Positions 4,813 to 11,097 of a stretch of DNA of 11,394 bases are shown in pieces. The notes below the pieces were generated by a model, which searched no databases, had not been told where the DNA came from, and was given only the letters and a program-made list of their open reading frames with translations. The DNA is from JASLCR01 sp036405515 (GTDB lineage Bacteria; Patescibacteriota; Saccharimonadia; Saccharimonadales; Saccharimonadaceae): NCBI GenBank assembly GCA_036405515.1, contig DASWXM010000011.1, forward strand, positions 1 to 11,394, given 5' to 3'. Numbering within the stretch: position 1 is the stretch's first letter; the number at the start of each line of letters is the position of its first letter. The position numbers and the translations under genes were made by a program.

Positions 4813-4826
4813 TTATTACGTAATAA
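4813..4826. repeat. 14-bp perfect palindrome in the rplC leader
   Basis: TTATTACGTAATAA equals its reverse complement and begins about 7 nt after the predicted start. As RNA it would give only a weak 5-bp AU stem with an ACGU loop, so a DNA operator is the better guess. Its position suits repression of the ribosomal operon. No known regulator motif is claimed. Confidence 0.5.
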
Positions 4827-4904
4827 CAACTTGTTTCCGTGTGAATGGGTAAGTCTGCAACAGATACTGCTCGCCACCGGGGATTTTAAATGGGAGAAAA
4901 GGGC

Positions 4905-5519
4905 ATGAAAGCACTTCTCGGTACCAAAATTGGTATGACCCAAATCCTAGCTGAAGACGGCACAGCAACACCTGTGACGTTGATTCAAGCTGGCCCTGTG
5001 ACTGTGACTCAGGTAAAGACTGTCGAGACCGACGGTTATAACGCAGTCCAAGTGGCTTATGGTGAGGGTAAGAACCTGAGCAAGGCCGTCGCTGGACACG
5101 TAAAGACCAGCAAAACCTCGCCGAAGTATATTCGGGAGTTCCGCGTTGAGAGCGCAAGCGACTACAAAGTCGGAGACGCAATCGACGTAAGTGCATTTGC
5201 ACTCGGTGATCTGGTGAAGGCCACAGGCACCTCTAAAGGTAAGGGCTTTGCCGGTACGGTAAAGCGTCACAACTTTAACACTTCTAAGAAGACACACGGT
5301 GGTAACGGTAACGTTCGTCGCGTTGGTTCAATCGGATCAATGTACCCACAGAAGGTCTTTAAGGGTAAGAAAATGCCAGGCCGCATGGGTCACGAGCAAG
5401 TAACGGTGAAAAACCTTGAAGTAGCGTATCTTGACGCAGCTAACAACTTGATCGGCCTTAAGGGCGCTGTGCCAGGACCACGCAAGGGTCTTGTAATCGT
5501 CAACGGAGGTAACGCGTAA
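4905..5519 (+). CDS. rplC: 50S ribosomal protein L3 (uL3)
   Basis: An early-assembling 50S protein whose central loop reaches toward the peptidyl-transferase centre. The 204 residues start MKALLGTKIGMTQ, the family N-terminus. The signature TSKGKGFAGTVKRHNF is at 109-124 and the loop VFKGKKMPGRMG at 151-162. The ATG at 4890 is in frame, but I reject it: it would add MGEKG before a normal L3 start, and it lies in the GGGAGA Shine-Dalgarno context that serves ATG 4905. In the loop GSIGSMYPQKV (141-151) I see no Gln at the position methylated by PrmB in E. coli (GSIGQNQTPGKV), though a one-residue gap makes this alignment tentative. First gene of the operon; its TAA overlaps the rplD ATG by 1 nt. 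Confidence 0.98.
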   Translation: MKALLGTKIGMTQILAEDGTATPVTLIQAGPVTVTQVKTVETDGYNAVQVAYGEGKNLSKAVAGHVKTSKTSPKYIREFRVESASDYKVGDAIDVSAFALGDLVKATGTSKGKGFAGTVKRHNFNTSKKTHGGNGNVRRVGSIGSMYPQKVFKGKKMPGRMGHEQVTVKNLEVAYLDAANNLIGLKGAVPGPRKGLVIVNGGNA

Positions 5520-6130
5520 TGGCTGAGACTACTACAAAAACTACTCTCCCAAAGAACGTCTTTAATGTAGAGGTAGAGAATCACGAGCTCCTTAAAGTTG
5601 CTTACGATGCCTATCTTGCAAACAACCGCCAGGCTTCAGCAACAACACTGCAACGTGGTGAAGTGCGTGGTGGTGGTAAAAAGCCATGGAAGCAAAAAGG
5701 TACTGGTCGTGCCCGATTCGGTTCATCTCGTAACCCTATCTGGCGTGGCGGTGGTGTCGTATTTGGTCCACGTGGTAACGAAAACTACTCAAAGAAGCTT
5801 TCGACTACTAGTAAGCGTGTTGCTGTAAAGCAGGCACTTAGCCTTGCTAATAAAGCAAAGAAGATCACCGTTGCTGACGTAAAGACAACTGGTAAAACAA
5901 GCGAAGTCGCGAAGTTTCTTGCAGACAGCAAGTTTGCACGTAAGACACTGATCGTGGTTGACGAAAAGACGCCGGAGCTTATCCGTGCAACTGCCAACCT
6001 TCAGAACGTCATCCTAACTCGCGGCACATTCCTTAATGTTTACCATATCCTAAACGCTGATCATATTGTGATCGCACCAGCTGCTCTCAACAGTATTGAG
6101 ACATGGTTGGCTGTAAAGGAGGAAAAGTAA
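5519..6130 (+). CDS. rplD: 50S ribosomal protein L4 (uL4)
   Basis: L4 binds 23S domain I and sends a loop to the constriction of the peptide exit tunnel. That loop is conserved here at about 46-85: GGGKKPWKQKGTGRAR (51-66), then SSRNPIWRGGGVVFGP. The globular domain contains the LDNVVLIT-like LQNVILTRGTFLNVY stretch near the C-terminus. The 203 residues are typical. The start follows GGAGGT with an 8-nt spacer and overlaps the rplC stop by 1 nt. In E. coli L4 represses its own operon through the S10 leader. Here rpsJ and rplC have separate leaders, so if L4 autoregulates it must act at one or both; neither leader shows a recognisable L4 site. Confidence 0.98.
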   Translation: MAETTTKTTLPKNVFNVEVENHELLKVAYDAYLANNRQASATTLQRGEVRGGGKKPWKQKGTGRARFGSSRNPIWRGGGVVFGPRGNENYSKKLSTTSKRVAVKQALSLANKAKKITVADVKTTGKTSEVAKFLADSKFARKTLIVVDEKTPELIRATANLQNVILTRGTFLNVYHILNADHIVIAPAALNSIETWLAVKEEK

Positions 6131-6131
6131 T

Positions 6132-6455
6132 ATGTCTATTCTCGTTACTCCTCGAGCAACTGAGAAGGCTTACGGCCAGACTCAGCAAAATACTTACGTA
6201 TTCGACGTGCCACTTACTGCTAATAAAGATCAAATCGCTGCAGCCGTCGCTGCACAGTATGATGTGACTGTAAAGGGTGTAAAGACTCTTGTCCAAGCTG
6301 GTAAAGCGATTCGTTACTCACGTGGTAAGAACCGCTACCCTGGTACAACGACACGTAAAGACCATAAAAAAGCGTATGTAACACTCGCTGAAGGCAGCTC
6401 AATCCAAGTGTTTGAAGAGCCTGAAGCACCTAAAGCAGAGAAGGAGAAGAAGTAA
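6132..6455 (+). CDS. rplW: 50S ribosomal protein L23 (uL23)
   Basis: L23 sits at the exit of the peptide tunnel and docks trigger factor and the signal recognition particle. The 107 residues contain the N-terminal LVTPRATEKAY (family PxxTEK), the NTYVFDVPLTANKDQI strand-helix, and the loop VQAGKAIRYSRGKNRYPGTTTRKDHKKAYV that contacts 23S rRNA. The last 14 residues are a charged Glu/Lys tail (from FEEPEAP) beyond the usual fold, like the tails on L22 and S17 in this operon. A strong AAAGGAGGA Shine-Dalgarno is 8 nt upstream, inside the end of rplD; the gap to rplD is 1 nt. Confidence 0.97.
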   Translation: MSILVTPRATEKAYGQTQQNTYVFDVPLTANKDQIAAAVAAQYDVTVKGVKTLVQAGKAIRYSRGKNRYPGTTTRKDHKKAYVTLAEGSSIQVFEEPEAPKAEKEKK

Positions 6456-7294
6456 TGCCGATTAAAGCATATAACCCAACTACTCCTGCTCGTCGCGGTA
6501 TGACTTCACAGGATCTTAGTGACATTACGACTCGTAAGCCACTCAAGAGCCTCGTAAAGAGCAAAAAGCAGAATGCAGGTCGTAACAACAGTGGTCGTAT
6601 CACTGTCCGCCACCGTGGTGGTGGTGTTCGTCGACACTACCGTCTACTCAATCATCGTCTTGCTGACGGCCTTGAGCTGACTGTTGAAGAGATCGAATAT
6701 GATCCAAACCGTTCTGCTCGTATCGCACGAGTAAAAGACCAACACGGTCTTTACCACTACATTCTTGCTGACACTAGCATGACTAAGGGTAAGAAAATTG
6801 CCAGCGGTAAGGATGCTCCAATTGAGAGCTCAAACCGTATGCCTATCAGCCGTATTCCAGTTGGTACACAGATCTACGCGATCGAGCTGACCGCAGGCAA
6901 GGGTGCACAGATGGTGCGCGCTGCCGGTGCAAAAGCACAGTTGATGGCCAAAGAAGGCGACTACGCGACAATCAAGCTACCAAGTGGCGAGACTCGCAAG
7001 GTTCGCGTTGAAGCAACTGCGGCAATCGGTGTTGTCGGTAACGTACAGCACCAGAACGTTAAGATCGGTTCAGCTGGTCGAAATCGCCGTAAGGGTATTC
7101 GTCCATCAGTACGTGGTGTCGTAATGAACGCTGCAGATCACCCGCATGGTGGTGGTGACGGTGGTCGTCACGGTACTGGTAAGGCACCTCGCACACCGTG
7201 GGGTCAGCTGACACTTGGTTACCGCACACGTCGTCGCAAGAACAGCAATAAACTAATCGTTCGATCTCGTCATGACGCGAAGAGGAAGAAGTAA
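6455..7294 (+). CDS. rplB: 50S ribosomal protein L2 (uL2)
   Basis: L2 is one of the most conserved ribosomal proteins and supports subunit joining and the peptidyl-transferase region. The 279 residues match the family (about 275). RNA-binding RGGGVRRHYR is at 54-63, and the C-terminal signature VRGVVMNAADHPHGGGDG at 219-236 includes His229, the residue linked to peptidyl-transfer activity in E. coli. The Pro of the common MNPVDHPHGG is Ala here. The end is strongly basic (YRTRRRKNSNKLIVRSRHD). ATG overlaps the rplW stop by 1 nt, with AAGGAGAAG upstream. Nine nt separate it from rpsS. Confidence 0.99.
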   Translation: MPIKAYNPTTPARRGMTSQDLSDITTRKPLKSLVKSKKQNAGRNNSGRITVRHRGGGVRRHYRLLNHRLADGLELTVEEIEYDPNRSARIARVKDQHGLYHYILADTSMTKGKKIASGKDAPIESSNRMPISRIPVGTQIYAIELTAGKGAQMVRAAGAKAQLMAKEGDYATIKLPSGETRKVRVEATAAIGVVGNVQHQNVKIGSAGRNRRKGIRPSVRGVVMNAADHPHGGGDGGRHGTGKAPRTPWGQLTLGYRTRRRKNSNKLIVRSRHDAKRKK

Positions 7295-7303
7295 AGGTAG
7301 GAT

Positions 7304-7567
7304 ATGAGTCGATCACTTAAGAAAGGTCCATTCGTAGACGCCAAGCTTGCTAAAAAGGTTGCGGCGGTTTCGAAAGATGACCGAACAGTTATCAAAACAT
7401 GGGCACGCGCAAGTACTATCACTCCAGACATGGTTGGTAAGAACTTCGCGGTTCACAACGGAAAAGTACACGTTCCAGTATTTGTATCTGAGAATATGGT
7501 TGGCCACAAGCTCGGTGAGTTTAGCCCAACTCGTAAGTTCCGTAAGCACGGAGGGAAGCAGAAGTAA
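7304..7567 (+). CDS. rpsS: 30S ribosomal protein S19 (uS19)
   Basis: S19 lies in the 30S head near the A and P sites and pairs with S13. The 87 residues are close to the usual 90. MSRSLKKGPFVDAKL at the start, the central KTWARASTITPDMVGKNFAVHNG, and the C-terminal GHKLGEFSPTRKFRKHGG are all family signatures. The start is preceded by AAAGGTAGG. The gap of 9 nt after rplB is among the longer spacers of the operon, so this start depends on its own Shine-Dalgarno more than its neighbours do. Confidence 0.98.
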   Translation: MSRSLKKGPFVDAKLAKKVAAVSKDDRTVIKTWARASTITPDMVGKNFAVHNGKVHVPVFVSENMVGHKLGEFSPTRKFRKHGGKQK

Positions 7568-7977
7568 TGGCTGATCAATTTACCGTCCGTGCATATATCA
7601 AAGGCATCGATATTGCCCCGCGTAAGGTAAGCGTAGTTGCGAGCCTCGTACGTGGACGTAGTGTTGCTGATGCACTTGTTATTCTTGATCATGTGCCTCG
7701 CAAGAGTGCGCTCCCGATCAAGAAAGCTATCGCAAGTGCTCAGGCAAACGCGGTCAACAACCACGGCCTCGATGCAAAGAGTCTCCAGATTTCAACTCTG
7801 AGCGTCACTACTGGAAAGCGCCTCAAGCGCTTCAAGCCGCACATGCGCGGTATGGCACTGCCATTCCAGAAAGTAAGTTCAAACGTCCTAGTTGTCGTAT
7901 CTGGTACCGAAAAAGTAAAGAAGCCAGCTGTAAAGAAGACTGAAAAGCCAGCTGCGAAGAAAGAGGAGGCAAAGTAA
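7567..7977 (+). CDS. rplV: 50S ribosomal protein L22 (uL22) with basic tail
   Basis: L22 lines the peptide exit tunnel opposite L4 and is needed for early 50S assembly. The fold is complete: IAPRKVSVVASLVRGRSVADAL (16-37), the helix IKKAIASAQANAVNNHGLD, and the long tunnel hairpin around 80-101 (TTGKRLKRFKPHMRGMALPF). The common KRTSHI end of the hairpin is KVSSNV here. Residues 113-136 form a low-complexity Lys/Ala/Pro tail (KKPAVKKTEKPAAKK), absent from E. coli L22 (110 residues), likely disordered and RNA-binding. Overlaps the rpsS stop by 1 nt; GGAGGGAAG precedes the ATG. Confidence 0.97.
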   Translation: MADQFTVRAYIKGIDIAPRKVSVVASLVRGRSVADALVILDHVPRKSALPIKKAIASAQANAVNNHGLDAKSLQISTLSVTTGKRLKRFKPHMRGMALPFQKVSSNVLVVVSGTEKVKKPAVKKTEKPAAKKEEAK

Positions 7978-8615
7978 TGGGTCAAAAAGTTAACCCAATC
8001 AGCTTCCGCCTACAGGTTCACAAGAACTGGGATTCACGCTGGTTCGCCGGTAAGAAAGATTTTGCCAAGTGGCTGGCGGAAGACATCAAGATTCGCGAAC
8101 TGATTGAAAAGAAGTTTGCATCTCGCCCAACAATCGGTCGTATCGAGATCGAGCGTTCGGCAAACCTCATCACTGTAACGATTCACACCGCAAAAGCAGG
8201 TGTGGTGATCGGTAAGGGTGGTGCAGGCGTGACTGAACTGAAGAGTCAGATCGAAAAGATCGCGTCACTTCCAGTTCGTATTAATATCGAAGAGATTAAG
8301 CGTCCAGAGCTTTCAGCGAAACTCGTTGCAGAGAACATCGCTCGTCAGCTTGAGCGCCGTATCAACTTCCGACGCGCCACCAAGATGAGTGCGCAGAACA
8401 CAATGAACGCAGGCGCAAAGGGTATCCGTATCCAGGTGTCTGGCCGTCTCAATAACGCTGAAATGGCGCGAAAAGAGAAGGTATCAGAAGGTTCAGTGCC
8501 ACTCCATACGCTTCGCCAGGACATCGATTTCCATACTGCACGTGCAATCATGCCCAATGGTGGTGGTGTTACTGGTGTGAAGGTATGGATTAACAAGGGC
8601 GAAAGGAGCGACTAG
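7977..8615 (+). CDS. rpsC: 30S ribosomal protein S3 (uS3)
   Basis: S3 forms part of the mRNA entry tunnel and its helicase activity. The 212 residues begin MGQKVNPISFRLQ, the invariant start. The type II KH domain has its GxxG loop in VVIGKGGAGV (76-85). Arg132, Arg133 and Lys136 (FRRATK) match the E. coli helicase residues 131, 132 and 135. The C-terminal domain has GAKGIRIQVSGRLNNAEMAR (146-165) and TLRQDIDFHTARA. It lacks the long C-terminal extension of E. coli S3 (233 residues). ATG overlaps the rplV stop by 1 nt and follows AGAGGAGG. Confidence 0.98.
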   Translation: MGQKVNPISFRLQVHKNWDSRWFAGKKDFAKWLAEDIKIRELIEKKFASRPTIGRIEIERSANLITVTIHTAKAGVVIGKGGAGVTELKSQIEKIASLPVRINIEEIKRPELSAKLVAENIARQLERRINFRRATKMSAQNTMNAGAKGIRIQVSGRLNNAEMARKEKVSEGSVPLHTLRQDIDFHTARAIMPNGGGVTGVKVWINKGERSD

Positions 8616-8618
8616 AAC

Positions 8619-9032
8619 ATGTTACTACCAAAGAAAACGAAGTTCCGTCGCGTCCGTATCGGCAAGAACGACGGTGTCGCAACTCGCGGTAACTATATCG
8701 CTTTTGGTGATTACGCTCTCCAGTCACAGTCAAACGAGCGTATCACTTCACGTCAGATCGAAGCAGCACGTCAGGCGATGACCCGCTACATCAAGCGTGG
8801 TGGTAAAATCTGGATCCGCATCTTCCCTCACACTCCGGTAACCAAGAAGCCTCTTGGTCTCAAGATGGGTGGTGGTAAGGGTGCACCTGAATTCTTCGTC
8901 GCAAAGGTGAAAGCCGGCACTGTACTATTCGAGATGAAAGGTGTTCCAGAAGAGACTGCACGCGAGGCTATGCGCCTTGCAAGTCACAAACTGCCAGTAA
9001 AGACGAAGTTTATCCGTAGGGAGGACGCGTAA
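8619..9032 (+). CDS. rplP: 50S ribosomal protein L16 (uL16)
   Basis: L16 organises the A-site region of the 50S subunit and is added late in assembly. The 137 residues match the family: MLLPKKTKFRRVR at the start, ITSRQIEAARQAMTRYIKRG (42-61), IWIRIFPHTPVTKKP (64-78), and the C-terminal REAMRLASHKLPVKTKF. The loop LGLKMGGGKG (79-88) carries Lys82 at the place of E. coli Arg81, the residue hydroxylated by YcfD/RoxA. It follows rpsC after 3 nt, with AAAGGAG ending 10 nt before the ATG, and overlaps rpmC by 1 nt. Confidence 0.98.
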   Translation: MLLPKKTKFRRVRIGKNDGVATRGNYIAFGDYALQSQSNERITSRQIEAARQAMTRYIKRGGKIWIRIFPHTPVTKKPLGLKMGGGKGAPEFFVAKVKAGTVLFEMKGVPEETAREAMRLASHKLPVKTKFIRREDA

Positions 9033-9232
9033 TGGCTGACACTAAGAAGACAACTACAAAGAAGACTGAGAAAACATTGCAGGAGCAGTTGATTGATGCA
9101 CGCAAGGATCTCCTTGATGCAAAGAAATCACACCGTGCTGGTGAGTTGGTTAACCCAAAGGTGCTCGGTGGCTACCGCAAGAAAGTTGCTCAGATTATGA
9201 CAAAGATTAACGCTGAAAAGGAGGCGAAATAA
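9032..9232 (+). CDS. rpmC: 50S ribosomal protein L29 (uL29)
   Basis: L29 is a small two-helix protein near the tunnel exit, next to L23. The 66 residues comprise a Lys/Thr-rich lead (MADTKKTTTKKTEK, 1-14), a first helix (LQEQLIDARKDLLDAKKSHRAG), the ELVNPKVLGGYRKKVAQIMT segment that matches the family's QLENPxxIRxVRRxIARIxT, and a charged end. The typical N-terminal MKAxELR is replaced by the basic lead. Sequence similarity is modest but length and position between rplP and rpsQ make it clear. The Shine-Dalgarno is GGGAGGA, and stop/start overlap with both neighbours is 1 nt. Confidence 0.95.
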   Translation: MADTKKTTTKKTEKTLQEQLIDARKDLLDAKKSHRAGELVNPKVLGGYRKKVAQIMTKINAEKEAK

Positions 9233-9531
9233 TGGCTAAGACATTAACCGGTATTGTCACCTCTGATTCGCGTGACAAGTCAATCACAGTCACGGTGACA
9301 AGCCGTGAGACTCATCCGATTTACAAGAAGCAGTATACTGTGAATCGTAAATACCAAGCTCATGATGAGAAGAATGAAGCTAAGAAGGGTGACAAAGTAC
9401 AGATTACTGAAACTCGTCCAATTTCAAAGACAAAAGCATTTGTCCTTGCAAACATTGAAGAGCGAGCACATGGTACTGTTGAGCTTAAAGACGACGTAAC
9501 GGAAGTTGCATCAGACAAGGCGGAGGCATAA
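9232..9531 (+). CDS. rpsQ: 30S ribosomal protein S17 (uS17)
   Basis: S17 is an early-binding OB-fold protein of the 30S body. The 99 residues hold the family features: LTGIVTSDSRDKSITVTV at the start, the HPIYKKQYTVNRKYQAHDE loop (family HPxYxKxxxxxxKYxxHD), and GDKVQITETRPISKTKAF. The last 17 or so residues (VELKDDVTEVASDKAEA) are an acidic tail beyond the usual 84-88-residue core. It is preceded by AAAGGAGG. In E. coli this is the last gene of the S10 operon. Here rplN starts 1 nt after the stop with no terminator, so S10 and spc genes form one unit. Confidence 0.97.
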   Translation: MAKTLTGIVTSDSRDKSITVTVTSRETHPIYKKQYTVNRKYQAHDEKNEAKKGDKVQITETRPISKTKAFVLANIEERAHGTVELKDDVTEVASDKAEA

Positions 9532-9532
9532 C

Positions 9533-9901
9533 ATGATCCAACAAGAATCACGTCTTAAGGTAACCGATAACAGCGGAGCAAAGGAAGTTCTTTGTATCCG
9601 CGTCCTCGGTGGCACAAAGCGTCGATATGCACGAGTTGGCGACATTATTGTCGTTACCGTAAAAGACGCGCTACCTAGCGGTAACGTAAAGAAAAAGTCT
9701 GTCCAGAAGGCTGTAGTGGTACGTACACGTGACCAGATTCAGCGTAAAGACGGCTCAACTATCACTTTTGACGACAACGCTTGTGTAATCATCAACGATG
9801 ACAAGACGCCAAAAGCGACTCGTGTCTTTGGTCCAGTTCCACGTGAACTCCGTGACCAGGGTTACGCAAAGATTATCAGCTTAGCACCGGAGGTACTCTA
9901 A
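9533..9901 (+). CDS. rplN: 50S ribosomal protein L14 (uL14)
   Basis: L14 lies at the subunit interface and forms bridges to 16S rRNA. From the ATG at 9533 the protein has 122 residues, exactly the usual length, and begins MIQQESRLKVTDNSGAKEV. The frame is open 27 nt further up, but that start would sit inside rpsQ and add a non-family N-terminus; GGAGG ends 6 nt before the chosen ATG. Conserved stretches include LGGTKRRYARVGDIIVVTVK, VVRTRDQIQRKDGSTITFDDNACVII and ATRVFGPVPRELR. Its two cysteines (Cys21, Cys85) are the only ones in the ribosomal proteins of this window. Confidence 0.98.
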   Translation: MIQQESRLKVTDNSGAKEVLCIRVLGGTKRRYARVGDIIVVTVKDALPSGNVKKKSVQKAVVVRTRDQIQRKDGSTITFDDNACVIINDDKTPKATRVFGPVPRELRDQGYAKIISLAPEVL

Positions 9902-9902
9902 T

Positions 9903-10223
9903 ATGGCACGTATCCGTAAAGACGATCTCGTCAAGATTATCACTGGCGCTAAAAAAGGCACGACTGGTAAAGTACTAGCTGTCGACACTAAGAAGGGTGC
10001 TGTCCTGATCGAAGGTGTTGGCGTTGGTCACCGCCATGTCAAGCCAAGTCAACTTAATCCACGCGGTGGTAAGAAGGATATCCACGTTGCAGTAGATATC
10101 TCAAAGGTTGCTCTCGTGGTTGACGAGAAAACTGGTAAGACTTCACGAGTAGGACTAGTAAAGAATGCAGACGGCGGCAAAACACGTGTTGCACGTCAGC
10201 AAAAGAATAAGGAGATCAAGTAA
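9903..10223 (+). CDS. rplX: 50S ribosomal protein L24 (uL24)
   Basis: L24 starts 50S assembly by binding the 5' domain of 23S rRNA and lies near the tunnel exit. The 106 residues contain the KOW motif (DLVKIITGAKKGTTGKVLAV, 7-26), then GVGVGHRHVKPSQLNPRGGKKD, matching the family's HxKPSQxNPxGG, and the strand HVAVDISKVALV. GHRH replaces the more usual VKKH. The last 20 residues are basic (KTRVARQQKNKEIK). GGAGGT is 8 nt upstream; the gap to rplN is 1 nt and the overlap with rplE is 1 nt. Confidence 0.97.
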   Translation: MARIRKDDLVKIITGAKKGTTGKVLAVDTKKGAVLIEGVGVGHRHVKPSQLNPRGGKKDIHVAVDISKVALVVDEKTGKTSRVGLVKNADGGKTRVARQQKNKEIK

Positions 10224-10810
10224 TGGCAGACAAAGCTACTACCTTGGCAGCTCCTCGCTTGAAAGCCTTGTACGACACACAGTACAAAAAGGAACTACAG
10301 GCCGAATTAGAACTTGCTAACGTACATCAAGTACCGAAGCTCGAAAAGATTGTGGTCAGCGTTGGAACTGGTAAGAGTAAGGATGACAAGCGTCATCAAG
10401 AAACTGTTAAGAACACGCTCGAAAAAGTAACTGGTCAGGCAGCCGTTGCGCGTCTTGCAAAGAAATCAATCGCTGGTTTCAAGATTCGTGCCAACATGGG
10501 TGCGCCAATTGGCCACATGGTAACACTTCGTGGTGCTCGTATGTACGAATTCCTCGACCGTCTTACCAACATCGCTCTGCCACGCGTCCGTGACTTCCAC
10601 GGTGTCAAAGCAAAAGCTTTTGACAAGAGTGGTAACTACAGCCTTGGTATTACCGAGCAATCAATTTTCCCAGAGCTTACGTTCGAAGAGACACAACTTC
10701 TTCACGGTATGCAGGTGACATTCGTGATTAAGAATGAAGACAAGGCACATTCACGTGCACTGCTTGAGAAGTTTGGTATTCCGTTTGAGAAGACAGGAGG
10801 ACAGAAGTAA
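10223..10810 (+). CDS. rplE: 50S ribosomal protein L5 (uL5)
   Basis: L5 binds 5S rRNA in the central protuberance and contacts the P-site tRNA and S13. The 195 residues include the N-terminal PKLEKIVVSVGTGKSKDDKR, the helix ending ARLAKKSIAGFKIRANMGAPIG, and the strongly conserved LPRVRDFHGVKAKAFDKSGNYSLGITEQSIFPE. The C-terminal half follows family pattern (GMQVTFVIKNEDKAHSRALLEKFGIPF). It carries about 10 extra residues before the family start (MADKATTLAAPR). AAGGAG precedes the ATG, which overlaps the rplX stop by 1 nt. Confidence 0.98.
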   Translation: MADKATTLAAPRLKALYDTQYKKELQAELELANVHQVPKLEKIVVSVGTGKSKDDKRHQETVKNTLEKVTGQAAVARLAKKSIAGFKIRANMGAPIGHMVTLRGARMYEFLDRLTNIALPRVRDFHGVKAKAFDKSGNYSLGITEQSIFPELTFEETQLLHGMQVTFVIKNEDKAHSRALLEKFGIPFEKTGGQK

Positions 10811-11079
10811 TGGCAAAGAAATCAATGATCGCAAAAGATCTGAAGCGACAGAAGATGATCCAGAAGTATGCCGCAAAGCGTGCTGAACTCAAAGAGATGG
10901 GCGACCAGGAAGGCTTGCAGAAGCTTCCAAAGAACTCGAGCCCAACTCGCTGGAAGAACCGCGACGTTCTCCACGGACGTCCACACGGATACATGCGCAA
11001 GTTTGGTCTCAACCGTATCAACTTCCGCGAACTGGCATCAAAAGGCCAGATCCCAGGCGTAAAGAAGAGTAGCTGGTAA
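10810..11079 (+). CDS. rpsN: 30S ribosomal protein S14 (uS14), zinc-free form
   Basis: S14 sits in the 30S head between S3, S10 and S19. The 89 residues are of the C-minus type: no CxxC zinc ribbon. It begins MAKKSMIAKDLKRQKMIQKY, then LPKNSSPTRWKNRDVLHGRPHGYMRKFG (39-66) and ends IPGVKKSSW, the family end. The single Cys found in many such S14 proteins (NRC) is Asp here (NRD), so the protein has no cysteine. E. coli S14 is 101 residues; the shorter central segment is common. Being zinc-free, it makes no demand on zinc supply. ATG overlaps the rplE stop by 1 nt, with AGGAGG upstream. Confidence 0.98.
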   Translation: MAKKSMIAKDLKRQKMIQKYAAKRAELKEMGDQEGLQKLPKNSSPTRWKNRDVLHGRPHGYMRKFGLNRINFRELASKGQIPGVKKSSW

Positions 11080-11097
11080 AGGAAAGGAGTAAAGAAT

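Noticed and set aside
4890..4904. ATG at 4890 as the rplC start
   Set aside because: Adds MGEKG before a normal L3 N-terminus, has no SD of its own, and occupies the SD of the ATG at 4905.
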